64,000 nt of DNA from positions 1 to 64,000 of the forward strand of contig JASBUN010000058.1 in the NCBI GenBank assembly GCA_030147845.1, read 5' to 3'. The notes beneath the pieces are model-generated. The model was not told the origin of the DNA, searched no databases, and worked only from the letters and a program-made list of their open reading frames with translations. This DNA comes from Gammaproteobacteria bacterium (GTDB lineage Bacteria; Pseudomonadota; Gammaproteobacteria; JASBUN01). The position numbers and the translations under genes were made by a program. Shown here in pieces: positions 1-8,987 of the stretch. The number at the start of each line of letters is the position of its first letter. The stretch's first letter is position 1.

Positions 1-80
1 CTCGCGCCGCTTCGCTGCGCTCGGCTCGAACCAGCCTATTTCGATAAATCCGTGGCTTCGAATCCACCAACAGGATCAAT

Positions 81-112
81 AAAAAAGGCGACCCATTCGG
101 GTCGCCTTTTTT
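81..112 (-). terminator. Rho-independent terminator of tRNA-Ser
   Basis: Perfect inverted repeat with arms GGCGACCC/GGGTCGCC and loop ATTC, flanked by A6 on the left and T6 on the right, so it can terminate in both directions. It lies immediately 3' of the minus-strand tRNA-Ser and is its likely terminator. The 80 bases before it hold no gene I can support. Confidence 0.85.
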
Positions 113-118
113 ATTGAT

Positions 119-208
119 TGGCGGAGAGGGTGGGATTCGAACCCACGGAAGGCGTGAACCTTCAACGGTTTTCAAGACCGTCGCTTTCGACCACTCAGCC
201 ACCTCTCC
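119..208 (-). tRNA. tRNA-Ser (anticodon UGA)
   Basis: Read on the minus strand this is a 90-nt class II tRNA. The acceptor arms GGAGAGG/CCTCTCC pair fully, the discriminator base is G, and CCA is encoded. The anticodon loop CTTGAAA gives UGA (serine, UCA family). A long variable arm and the T-arm with TTCGAAT are clear. The long variable arm is specific to Ser/Leu/Tyr tRNAs and supports the serine call. Confidence 0.95.
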
Positions 209-496
209 AAACTCGCACAATGCGTCGTAGACGCCGACATCGAAGGCTCATTTTACAATTTGTAACAATGCGTCACACTAACACCCAAGCCCCGAAAACA
301 AGCCAAAAAGACTCGGTAAGACAACAACTTCGACGCGCACACCGGCGTCGACGCCAAGCATACCCGAAATACCCCGCCGTTGGCCAGATCGGTACGAACG
401 TTTACGCGAAATTTTGTCGTACAATGGGGGAACTTGAATGGTATGCTTGCTGTCATACGTAACAGATGATTTTCCAACAGAAAAGAGGAAGCACAG

Positions 497-1171
497 ATGA
501 ACAACTTTGATCAGGTTGTCACAACTCAGAGCACTTCCGTTCTGGCGACCAACAAGGTTATTCGTAATACCTACATCTTGTTGTCGCTCACGCTGCTGTT
601 TAGCGCAGCGATGGCTGGGGTGGCCATGGTTACCAATGCCCCGCCGCTGAACCCGTGGCTGACCTTGGGCGTTTACTTCGTATTGCTGTTGGTCACCAAC
701 GCCACCCGCAACAGCGGCTTCGGCATCGTCAGCGTGTTTGCGTTGACGGGCTTTCTCGGCTACACCATCGGACCGATCATCACCCTATATCTTGCCACCT
801 ACACCAACGGCGCCCAATTGGTTACCTATGCGCTGGGCGCGACCGGCGTCATTTTCCTGGGCCTGTCCGGCTACGCGTTGACCACTCGTAAAGACTTTAG
901 TTTCATGGGTGGTTTCCTGATGGCGGGTATTTTGGTCGCCTTCATCGCCAGCATCGCGGCGTTCGCCTTCGGCTGGCACGGCATGTCGCTGGCGGTTTCA
1001 TCTATGTTTGTGTTGCTGATGGCCGGTCTGATTTTGTACCAGACCAGCGCCATTATTCACGGCGGTGAGACCAATTACATCATGGCGACAGTGACGCTTT
1101 ATGTATCACTTTATAACTTGTTCCTGAGCTTGCTGCAGTTGCTGGCGGCGTTTTCGGGCAATAATCGCTAA
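497..1171 (+). CDS. yccA: YccA/BAX inhibitor-1 family membrane protein
   Basis: A 224-residue, almost wholly hydrophobic protein with about seven transmembrane segments, matching the length and pattern of the bacterial BI-1/YccA family in the inner membrane. In E. coli YccA interacts with and modulates the FtsH protease; that role is known for the family and only inferred here. The start has a good ribosome site (AGAGGA) six to ten bases upstream. It is monocistronic, with tRNA-Ser divergent upstream and a strong terminator just downstream. The 287 bases before it hold no other gene. Confidence 0.88.
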   Translation: MNNFDQVVTTQSTSVLATNKVIRNTYILLSLTLLFSAAMAGVAMVTNAPPLNPWLTLGVYFVLLLVTNATRNSGFGIVSVFALTGFLGYTIGPIITLYLATYTNGAQLVTYALGATGVIFLGLSGYALTTRKDFSFMGGFLMAGILVAFIASIAAFAFGWHGMSLAVSSMFVLLMAGLILYQTSAIIHGGETNYIMATVTLYVSLYNLFLSLLQLLAAFSGNNR

Positions 1172-1197
1172 GCCGTTCACTCCTACCGTCTGTACCA

Positions 1198-1227
1198 AGC
1201 CCCGTCTCCGGACGGGGCTTTTTTTTG
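1198..1227 (+). terminator. Rho-independent terminator after yccA
   Basis: Perfect 9-bp stem AGCCCCGTC/GACGGGGCT with loop TCCG, followed by eight T residues. It ends the yccA transcript. Confidence 0.93.
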
Positions 1228-1577
1228 TCTCATTGGCAATCATAAGGATGCGACAACGCCCGAACCAGCGAACATATTCACCGCTGAAGCCGTGCCAACG
1301 AGCTGGACTGCAACATTCAAACGTAACCGCTGATGTCGCATAACAGTGCAGACACCCGATCTACCGCCGAAAGCGCATAAAGCCTATGTTTTCTTGGCGC
1401 GCTCGGCGCCTTTGCGAGAACTTATGGTTTGGCCGAATTGCATGCTACTCCCGAGAGCCGCAAAGCACGCCCAGGAGAATCGGTCGTCTCATGTCGTGGG
1501 TTTTCGATGATGCACGGATGAATCCGCACCTAATGGACCGCACGATTCGTAATAGAACCAAAATCCACGTCCGCGGT
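1228..1577. other. Intergenic gap, no supported gene
   Basis: About 350 bases between the yccA terminator and the 3' end of nasA. A 156-codon plus-strand open frame starts at 1386, but it runs antisense into nasA, resembles no family I know, and is not called. I see no clear terminator hairpin for nasA here. Confidence 0.6.
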
Positions 1578-4247
1578 TCAAGCACGAGTGCGTGTCATTT
1601 CAAGCGTCAACAGTGCACGCAGTTCGGGAACACAAGAACCACAATTGGTCCCCGCACGCAGCGTGGCACCTATCTCGTCAACCGTAGACAGTCCACTTTC
1701 CTGAATCGCCTGTATGATACGGTCGCGCCCGACCCCGAAACACGCGCACACCAGTGGACTCCCTTCGTCGCGCCCGGCCAACAATCCTTGACGTTCCACG
1801 GCCGCCAACCTCGGCCGCGAAAACAACGCCATGAGATGTTCTCTGGCGGGCAATAGCGGCTCCGACCCGACAAACAAACAGGCCTCCAGGCGATGCTTAT
1901 GCAGTAACGCACCGCGAAACCGGCGTGCACCAATGTCGCGATATTCGATCCACGCCCTATCGTTGTCGCATGCCGACGGATCGAGTAACCCACGCGTGTA
2001 CACGGACCAATCGGTCGGCCAATCGTGCCCGGCGATCTCGCAACGCCATAGATCTTTGCCGGCAGCAATCGCCCAATAGGCCAAACCATTAAGCTGATTC
2101 AGCCGGGGCCGTTGCCGCGCCAACAAAAAGCCGTACCATGCCGGCCGGTAAGTCTCGACCCGCACCGGCATGTGCTTGAGTTCCGGCTGGCCTGATATTG
2201 GATCAGTGACACTCGGCAGCAGCGCATTAACCCGCGCGGCGCTGGCAAAGCGATCGTTCCAGTGCATCGGTATGAATACACTACCTCGACGTTGTCCGGC
2301 CACGACGCGTGCGCGCACCACTACGTCTTTGCTCAGCACACTATGGATACGGACCAATTGTCCATCGCCGACACCCAATGTCTTGGCATCAGCGGGATTG
2401 AGTTCCGCATACGGTTCAATCGTGTGTGCGCAAAGGCGCGGCGAGTTACCTGTGCGGGTCAAAGTATGCCAATGATCGCGCACGCGCCCGGTATTACAAA
2501 GCAGCGGATAGTCAGCATCGCAAGCGTGCGCAGGAACGCGCGGTTGCACCGGAACGAGCCGGGCGCGACCGTCAGCCGTATGGTAACGGCCATCCGCAAA
2601 CATGCGCGACGTGCCGCGCGTCGAGCTACCGGCCGGCACGGGCCACTGCACCGGCAGCATTGAATCGTAGTCAACGGCGTCGAGTCCGGATAAATTAAAA
2701 CTTCGCTCGCCGTCATTCTCGAATCCACTCAGTCGGACATACTCGGCAAAAATGTCCGCCGGCGAACGGTAGGGAAAGCCATCCGAAAAACCCATACGCC
2801 TCGCCACCTCGGTGACGATCCACCAATCCGGCTTGGCCTCGCCAGGTGGGGATAAAAATGCGCGCTGTCGCGACACCGTACGATCTGAGTTGGTAACCGT
2901 ACCGTCTCTCTCACCCCAAGTCGTAGCAGGAAGCAAAACATCCGCGCACGCGGTTGTGTCGGTATGACGCATGCAGTCAGATACCACTACCAACGGGCAA
3001 TGTGCGAGCGCCGCCCGCACGCGATTGGCATCCGGCATGCTGTCGACCGGATTGGTGCCCATTATCCAAACCGCGCGCACATCCCCCGACTCCAGAGCAG
3101 AGAACAAGTCGACCGCCTTGAGGCCGGCGCGTGTTGCCACGCGTGGTGAACGCCAAAAGCGCTGTACGCGTTCCTGATGCAGTGAATTCTCAAGACTCAT
3201 ATGAGCAACGAGCTGATTAGCTAAACCACCAACCTCGCGGCCCCCCATCGCATTGGGTTGACCGGTGAATGAAAACGGGCCCATGCCAGGACGCCCGATA
3301 CGGCCGGTCAACAGATGGCAATTGATAATGCTGTTGACCTTGTCGGTACCGCTGGAGGATTGATTGATGCCTTGAGAAAAAACGCTCACGACCTTCTTGG
3401 TAGCAGCAAACATTCGATAAAACCGTTCGACGTCGTCCTCGGCAAGACCGCAAACAGTGGCGACCTGCGCGATCGAACCCGAGCTCTCGCGTGCCGCCGA
3501 CAAGGCCTGCCTGGCGCCACTGGTGTGATCACGAACATAGTCGTCATCAGCGGCGCCATGGAAATCGAGGTAAGCCAACAAGCCGTTGAATAACACTGCG
3601 TCAGTGCCAGGACGTACTGCAAGGTGCAAATCAGCCGAATCACAACTCGCTGTACGGCGCGGGTCGATCACTACCACTTTGTGTCTTGAATTCCGCTGAT
3701 GCGCGTGTGCGATCCGCTGGAACAGAACTGGATGGCACCATGCTGCGTTTGAACCGATTAGAATCACCATCTCCGCCAAATCCAGGTCTTCATAAGAGCA
3801 TGGTACGGTGTCGGAACCGAACGCACGCTGATGGCCCGCAACGGTCGATGACATGCACAAACGAGAGTTGGTATCGATATTTGCGCAGCCAATATAGCCT
3901 TTCATCAATTTGTTGGCGACGTAGTAGGCTTCCGTCAATAATTGGCCGGATACGTAAAACGCGACCGAATTCGGCCCGAATTTATCGATCGTGTGTTGAA
4001 ATCCATGCGCCACCTCGCTCAGCGCGGCATCCCAAGTCGTGCGCATGCCACCAAGGATCGGATGCAGCGCGCGCCCCTCGAGTGCCAGTGTTTCCACTAA
4101 CGCTGCGCCTTTAGAGCACAAATGACCACGGTTTGCCGGGTGTTCTGGATCGCCGGTAATACTGACGCCTCCACGCTTATCGACTTTGGCGATCAAGCCG
4201 CAACCGACGCCGCAGTAAGGACAGGTCGTTCTAACCGACGACACCAT
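1578..4247 (-). CDS. nasA: Assimilatory nitrate reductase catalytic subunit
   Basis: An 889-residue molybdopterin oxidoreductase that reduces nitrate to nitrite in the cytoplasm. The N-terminal [4Fe-4S] motif CPYCGVGCGL is followed by the bis-MGD core, a molydopterin-dinucleotide-binding domain (around residue 600-720) and a C-terminal BFD-like [2Fe-2S] domain with CACFGV and CGSCVPEL, as in NasA of enteric and marine bacteria. The frame is open a further 84 codons upstream. I chose the ATG at 4247 because it is preceded by GAGGTG at proper spacing and puts the Fe-S motif at the usual place; the extra sequence would overlap nirD. It is the last gene of the nrtABD-nirBD-nasA operon. Confidence 0.93.
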   Translation of the reverse strand: MVSSVRTTCPYCGVGCGLIAKVDKRGGVSITGDPEHPANRGHLCSKGAALVETLALEGRALHPILGGMRTTWDAALSEVAHGFQHTIDKFGPNSVAFYVSGQLLTEAYYVANKLMKGYIGCANIDTNSRLCMSSTVAGHQRAFGSDTVPCSYEDLDLAEMVILIGSNAAWCHPVLFQRIAHAHQRNSRHKVVVIDPRRTASCDSADLHLAVRPGTDAVLFNGLLAYLDFHGAADDDYVRDHTSGARQALSAARESSGSIAQVATVCGLAEDDVERFYRMFAATKKVVSVFSQGINQSSSGTDKVNSIINCHLLTGRIGRPGMGPFSFTGQPNAMGGREVGGLANQLVAHMSLENSLHQERVQRFWRSPRVATRAGLKAVDLFSALESGDVRAVWIMGTNPVDSMPDANRVRAALAHCPLVVVSDCMRHTDTTACADVLLPATTWGERDGTVTNSDRTVSRQRAFLSPPGEAKPDWWIVTEVARRMGFSDGFPYRSPADIFAEYVRLSGFENDGERSFNLSGLDAVDYDSMLPVQWPVPAGSSTRGTSRMFADGRYHTADGRARLVPVQPRVPAHACDADYPLLCNTGRVRDHWHTLTRTGNSPRLCAHTIEPYAELNPADAKTLGVGDGQLVRIHSVLSKDVVVRARVVAGQRRGSVFIPMHWNDRFASAARVNALLPSVTDPISGQPELKHMPVRVETYRPAWYGFLLARQRPRLNQLNGLAYWAIAAGKDLWRCEIAGHDWPTDWSVYTRGLLDPSACDNDRAWIEYRDIGARRFRGALLHKHRLEACLFVGSEPLLPAREHLMALFSRPRLAAVERQGLLAGRDEGSPLVCACFGVGRDRIIQAIQESGLSTVDEIGATLRAGTNCGSCVPELRALLTLEMTRTRA

Positions 4248-4300
4248 ATGCTTACACCTCGCCAGACCGATGGTGCCGAAACAACCGGGTCCTGTGCATA

Positions 4301-4666
4301 TCAGTCGCCGTCTACGCTCGACGGCGATTGGACATAGACCATATCGCCATCCACACGCACCGAAAATCTCGCCACACAACCTTGATCCGGCGCTACCGCC
4401 AAGCCGGTGTCTAGGTGAATCTTCCAATCGTGGAGCGGGCACGCCACCCGGCGACCATGGACGATACCCTGCGACAATGGGCCGCCTTTGTGAGGGCAAC
4501 GATCACGTAAAGCAAACACTTCATCGTCGGTGGTGCGAAACACCGCAATATTTTCACCTTCAAAAGAAACGACGCGTGCGCCTTGCCGCGGGATGTCTTG
4601 CAGCCGACCGACCTCCAGCCAGGTTGGACAAGGCTGCGTGATGTTTACCGCTTTCATCGTCTTCAC
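4301..4666 (-). CDS. nirD: Nitrite reductase small subunit (Rieske-type)
   Basis: A 121-residue protein with the Rieske fold, the small subunit of cytoplasmic NAD(P)H-dependent nitrite reductase, which turns nitrite into ammonium with NirB. It carries CPH (C57, H59) and CPLH (C76, H79), the full set of Rieske [2Fe-2S] ligands. E. coli NirD lacks these ligands, so this is the cluster-binding subtype. Its start overlaps the nirB stop by 4 bp (ATGA), indicating translational coupling. An internal ATG at codon 4 is an alternative start. Confidence 0.93.
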   Translation of the reverse strand: MKTMKAVNITQPCPTWLEVGRLQDIPRQGARVVSFEGENIAVFRTTDDEVFALRDRCPHKGGPLSQGIVHGRRVACPLHDWKIHLDTGLAVAPDQGCVARFSVRVDGDMVYVQSPSSVDGD

Positions 4667-7140
4667 TCCCCTGCCGCGACTGGCACCGCATTTGCCGATA
4701 CTTTTTGCGGCCGTATGGGCATAAACTCATGTGCATGCATACCCGCCGCCCTCTCGGCCCAGGGATCTACCTGCGCGTACCGTTGCGCATCGCGGAAGCG
4801 AGCGGCCAATTGTTGACGCCCTTGCTGATCGTCCACGATACGCTGTTTTGTATACGAAAGACCGACCCGCTCTATCCAGGGCGCGGTGCGTTCCAGATAA
4901 TGTGCTTCTTCGCGGTATAACTGCAGAAAGGCTGCACAATATTCCAGTACCTCGGCAGATGTGGCCACGCGGCACAAAAAATCGGTTGAGCGCACCTTCA
5001 CGCCACCATTGCCGCCTACGTGCAACTCCCAGCCGGATTCGACCGCTACCACTCCGAAGTCCTTTATCGTCGCTTCCGCGCAGTTTCTCGGACATCCGGA
5101 CACGCCGAGTTTGAATTTATGCGGCGTCCACGCACCCCACGTCATCTTTTCGAGTTGTATACCCATGGCGGTCGAATCTTGCGTACCGAAACGGCACCAT
5201 TGTGAACCAACGCAGGTCTTTACGGTTCGAATGGCCTTGCCATATGCGTGCCCCGACACGAATCCAGCTTCGGCCAGATCGCCCCACACCTTAGGCAGCA
5301 TTTCCTTGCGGACGCCCAGCATATCGATACGTTGGCCGCCGGTAATATGTAGTGTTGGCACCTGGTATTTTTCGGCAATCTCGGCAAGCATTCGCAACTG
5401 TGTGGGCGTCGTCTCCCCGCCCCAAATGCGCGGCACGACCGAGTAGGTGCCATCTTTCTGGATATTTGCGTGCGCTCTTTCGTTGATAAAACGAGACTGA
5501 TAATCATCGGCGTACTCTCCAGGCCATGCGCACACCAGATAATAATTCAATGCTGGGCGACACTTGTTGCAGCCATCCGGCGTACTCCATTCCAAAAATT
5601 GTGTCACTGCCGGAATACTCTTCAACTGGTGTTCGCGAATCGTCGCGCGAACCTCATCATGGGTATACGGTGTACAGGCGCACAATGGCTTCCTGTCGGT
5701 AGCCTGCGAGTAGTCTCCACCGAGCGTGCTCGCCAGCAGCGCTTCTACCAACGCGGTACATGATCCGCATGAACTCGATGCCTTCGTATGCGCCCGCACA
5801 TCGTCGAGTGTAAACAGCTTCTTGTCGATGATCGTGGAAACGATGGCGCCCTTGCAGACACCATTGCAACCGCAAATCTCGGCGTCGTCGGCCATGGCCG
5901 CGATACGTTGTTCAGGCCCGTGGCCGGAATCGCCAAGATTATGCGCTTGTCCAAATAGCAAGTTTTCGCGCAGATCAGACACATCCGTGGCCGTTCGCAT
6001 CAACTGGAAGTACCAACTACCGTCCATAGTATCGCCGTACATGACCGCTCCGGCGATGCGATTCTCTCTAAGCACCACCTTGCGATAGATGCCCAAACCG
6101 GCGTCCTGATATACCAATTCTTCGGCAGCATTGCCACCGAGAAAATCACCGGCCGAAAACAAATCAATTCCAGTAACTTTCAGTTTGGTAGAAATTAACG
6201 ACCCTTGGTATCGGTTGCATCCGATACGCGCCAAGTGGTTGGCACATACCTTCGCCATTTCGAATAAAGGCGCCACCAATCCATATGTCTTACCGCGGTG
6301 TTGTACACACTCGCCAACGGCATAGATACGTGGGTCGAATGTTTGCAGCGTGTCATTGACGACAATACCGCGCTCGCAGTGCAATCCGACGTGCTTTGCC
6401 AGCGCGATATTCGGGCGAATCCCTACCGCCATAACGACCAGATCCGCGGGTATCTCGGTACCATCTTTTAGACATACTTTCTCAACCCGTCGATCGCCGC
6501 GAATGGATTCGGTCTGCGCCGCCATGGAAAATTGCACACCGCGCGCTTCCAGCGAGCTTTTCAGCATGGTCGCCGCGGTCGCGTCAAGCTGTCTCTCCAT
6601 GAGGCAATCCATTAGATGAATCACTGTTACACTCATACCCTGCTGCAGTAATCCGTTAGCCGCCTCCAAGCCAAGCAGGCCGCCACCGATGACCACCGCG
6701 TGGCGCAGGTGTTTCGTGGCCTCCAGCATTCGATCTACATCCTGGATATCACGAAAGCCAATCACGCCCGGTAAATCGCTGCCTGGCAAAGGAAGAATGA
6801 TCGGATCCGAACCCGTAGCAAACAGCAGGCGGTCGTAGTTTGCGCTGATACCTTCGTCGGTCCACACGCGACGTCGCATCCGATCAACTCCCACAATTTT
6901 CTGCCCCTTGTACAGACTGATGGCATGATCCGAGTACCATTGCTCGTCATTCAACATGATCTGATCGATCGTCTTTTCACCGGCTAGCACCGGAGATAGT
7001 AAGATGCGATTGTAATTTCCGTGCGGTTCCGCGCCAAAAACAGATATTTGGTAGAGATCAGCGTCGAGCTTGAGAAGTTCCTCAACCGTCCGCATTCCCG
7101 CCATGCCGTTTCCGATTACAATTAGATGCTCTTTGTTCAT
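4663..7140 (-). CDS. nirB: NAD(P)H nitrite reductase large subunit
   Basis: An 825-residue protein of normal NirB length. An N-terminal FAD/NAD(P)H oxidoreductase domain (VIGNGMAG near the start, a second dinucleotide fold near residue 145) is followed by a BFD-like [2Fe-2S] domain (CGCNGVCKGA, CGSCTAL). The C-terminal sulfite/nitrite reductase half carries a siroheme-[4Fe-4S] site (CVGSQWCRFG and CPRNC). It reduces nitrite to ammonium with six electrons. It depends on siroheme made by CysG, encoded at 50 kb. It follows the transporter ATPase gene by 23 bp, with AGAGGG as ribosome site. Confidence 0.95.
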   Translation of the reverse strand: MNKEHLIVIGNGMAGMRTVEELLKLDADLYQISVFGAEPHGNYNRILLSPVLAGEKTIDQIMLNDEQWYSDHAISLYKGQKIVGVDRMRRRVWTDEGISANYDRLLFATGSDPIILPLPGSDLPGVIGFRDIQDVDRMLEATKHLRHAVVIGGGLLGLEAANGLLQQGMSVTVIHLMDCLMERQLDATAATMLKSSLEARGVQFSMAAQTESIRGDRRVEKVCLKDGTEIPADLVVMAVGIRPNIALAKHVGLHCERGIVVNDTLQTFDPRIYAVGECVQHRGKTYGLVAPLFEMAKVCANHLARIGCNRYQGSLISTKLKVTGIDLFSAGDFLGGNAAEELVYQDAGLGIYRKVVLRENRIAGAVMYGDTMDGSWYFQLMRTATDVSDLRENLLFGQAHNLGDSGHGPEQRIAAMADDAEICGCNGVCKGAIVSTIIDKKLFTLDDVRAHTKASSSCGSCTALVEALLASTLGGDYSQATDRKPLCACTPYTHDEVRATIREHQLKSIPAVTQFLEWSTPDGCNKCRPALNYYLVCAWPGEYADDYQSRFINERAHANIQKDGTYSVVPRIWGGETTPTQLRMLAEIAEKYQVPTLHITGGQRIDMLGVRKEMLPKVWGDLAEAGFVSGHAYGKAIRTVKTCVGSQWCRFGTQDSTAMGIQLEKMTWGAWTPHKFKLGVSGCPRNCAEATIKDFGVVAVESGWELHVGGNGGVKVRSTDFLCRVATSAEVLEYCAAFLQLYREEAHYLERTAPWIERVGLSYTKQRIVDDQQGRQQLAARFRDAQRYAQVDPWAERAAGMHAHEFMPIRPQKVSANAVPVAAGE

Positions 7141-7163
7141 TGCCTAGCCCTCTCCACCAAGAT

Positions 7164-7964
7164 TCACGCTGCGCGCGGGTCGTCAGTCTCTGTTTGACGA
7201 TACAAAAATTTCATGACGTCGGCGCGGCAGCGGTTGTACTCCGTATCGTCAGCCAGGCTCAAGCGCTTCCGCGGCCTTGCCAGACTTACGCTCAGTACTT
7301 TGCCAACAGTCGCCGCCGGACCATTGGTCATCATGACGATACGATCAGACAGCAGCACCGCTTCGTCGACGTCATGCGTAATCATGATGACTGTATTACC
7401 GAGATCAGCATGGATCGTCATAAGCGCATCCTGAAGGTGAGCGCGCGTAAGGGCGTCCAGCGCACCGAAAGGTTCGTCCATTAGTAATACCTTTGGTTCC
7501 ATGGCCAGAGCGCGTGCAATGCCCACGCGTTGTTTCATACCGCCGGAGATTTCTGACGGACGTTTATCGGCGGCGTTATTCATCTGAACCAAACGCAAAT
7601 TGTGTCTAGTCCACTCGTCACGTTCGATCTTGCTCTTGGTCTTACGAAAAACTTTATCTACAGCCAAGCGTACGTTGTCATACACCGTCAACCAAGGAAG
7701 CAATGAGTGGTTTTGGAATACCACAGCGCGTTCCGGCCCGGGGCTATTGACTTCGCGATTTTCCAACAATACGCCGCCCTCGGTGGCTCTCAACAACCCC
7801 GCCACAATGTTCAGTACGGTCGATTTTCCACAACCCGAATGACCGATGACCGTAACAAACTCACCTTGTGCAATGCGCAAATCGACGTCCTGAAGCGCAC
7901 GGTATGGACCGTTACGTGTTTCAAACACAATACCCATGCGATCAAGACTCAAAAAACCGCTCAT
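7164..7964 (-). CDS. nrtD: Nitrate/nitrite ABC transporter ATP-binding protein
   Basis: A 266-residue ABC ATPase energising nitrate uptake. Visible motifs are Walker A GHSGCGKST, Q-loop FQNHSLLPW, signature SGGMKQR, Walker B VLLMDEP and the H-loop ITHDVDEA. It has no C-terminal substrate-binding fusion, so it is the short NrtD/NasD form rather than NrtC. It lies between the permease and nirB, and AAGGAG precedes the start. The assignment to nitrate rather than taurine or cyanate rests on the operon. Confidence 0.9.
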   Translation of the reverse strand: MSGFLSLDRMGIVFETRNGPYRALQDVDLRIAQGEFVTVIGHSGCGKSTVLNIVAGLLRATEGGVLLENREVNSPGPERAVVFQNHSLLPWLTVYDNVRLAVDKVFRKTKSKIERDEWTRHNLRLVQMNNAADKRPSEISGGMKQRVGIARALAMEPKVLLMDEPFGALDALTRAHLQDALMTIHADLGNTVIMITHDVDEAVLLSDRIVMMTNGPAATVGKVLSVSLARPRKRLSLADDTEYNRCRADVMKFLYRQTETDDPRAA

Positions 7965-8006
7965 ACTGCTTCTCTCCTTTCAACACTCTCCTACTAGGAC
8001 GTACCG

Positions 8007-8930
8007 CTAAGTGCGGTAATCGAGGCGCTTTTGTACCAACATCATGCCGGCTTCCAGCAACATTCCAACCAAGCCAATCAAGACAATGGCGACGATAATC
8101 GACTTTACGTTCAAGTTGTTCCATTCGTCCCATACGTAAAATCCGATACCGATGCCGCCGGTAAGCATTTCGGCTGCGACGATCACCATCCATGCGATGC
8201 CAAGAGAAAGTCGCATGCCGGTGACGATGTACGGCAATGTCGCCGGCAGCAAAATCCGGCGTGTCGTCTCCCACTTACTCAGCTGCAGCACACGTGAAAC
8301 ATTTAGGTAGTCCTTTGGTATCGCCTTCACGCCGGCAGCGGTATTCATTACGGTCGGCCAGATGCAGGTGATGAAGATGACAAATATGGCAGACGGGTCT
8401 ACGGCCTTGAACAAAAGCAGTCCGATCGGTAACCACGCCAACGGACTCACGGGGCGCAAAATTTGCACCAGGGGCTGCCACGCACGTTCAAATGTCTCGC
8501 TCATACCCATGAGAAAGCCCACCGGGATGCCAACCACAACAGCCAACCCAAAGCCACTCAGCACGCGTCCTAAGGAATACAACAGTTGCCAACCGATGCC
8601 CATGTCATTGGGCCCGGCGTTGTAGAATGGATGCGAAAATACATCGATCGCGTGTTTCCACGTCGCCAACGGCGAAGGCACGTCTTTGGCGATATCGGAA
8701 TGAATGAACGACCAAATGGCGATGACGATCAAAAACGTGATAGCCGGTAAAAATAATCGCCACGCCCATTCGCGCGCGCGCGCACGGGACTTCCCGCTAT
8801 CGCTCACCTGTACATTGGCAGAGACGATCGGTTTAGCCGCACTGGCCGGCGTCCGACCGGCTGTATCAGACAAACCTGGGCGCTTCTGCACGCCCGTATC
8901 CTTCACGAATTTTGCCGCATTTTGGCTCAT
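8007..8930 (-). CDS. nrtB: Nitrate ABC transporter permease
   Basis: A 307-residue inner-membrane permease with a hydrophilic cytoplasmic N-terminus of about 65 residues and roughly six membrane segments. The binding-protein-dependent transport domain includes an EAA-type loop around KDYLNVSRVL that contacts the ATPase. It matches the NrtB/NasE family of nitrate importers. The gene sits 57 bp after nrtA and 42 bp before the ATPase gene in one transcript. Confidence 0.9.
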   Translation of the reverse strand: MSQNAAKFVKDTGVQKRPGLSDTAGRTPASAAKPIVSANVQVSDSGKSRARAREWAWRLFLPAITFLIVIAIWSFIHSDIAKDVPSPLATWKHAIDVFSHPFYNAGPNDMGIGWQLLYSLGRVLSGFGLAVVVGIPVGFLMGMSETFERAWQPLVQILRPVSPLAWLPIGLLLFKAVDPSAIFVIFITCIWPTVMNTAAGVKAIPKDYLNVSRVLQLSKWETTRRILLPATLPYIVTGMRLSLGIAWMVIVAAEMLTGGIGIGFYVWDEWNNLNVKSIIVAIVLIGLVGMLLEAGMMLVQKRLDYRT

Positions 8931-8987
8931 TAGATTTTCTCGCTGCAGTGGTGCTTCGTCATAACGACATACCCAAGTTCGAGTGAA

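Noticed and set aside
1-80. tRNA T-arm-like fragments (GGATTCGAAG, GGTTCGAGCC on the minus strand) and a GC-rich palindrome at the window start
   Set aside because: No acceptor or anticodon stem can be built; it may be the edge of a repeat, but 80 bases are too few to call.
1386-1856. Plus-strand 156-codon open frame overlapping the 3' end of nasA
   Set aside because: It is antisense to a certain gene, has no ribosome site and an arginine-rich composition typical of shadow frames in GC-rich DNA.
4248-4499. N-terminal extension of nasA by 84 codons
   Set aside because: It would overlap nirD by 199 bp and has no family resemblance; the ATG at 4247 has a good ribosome site.
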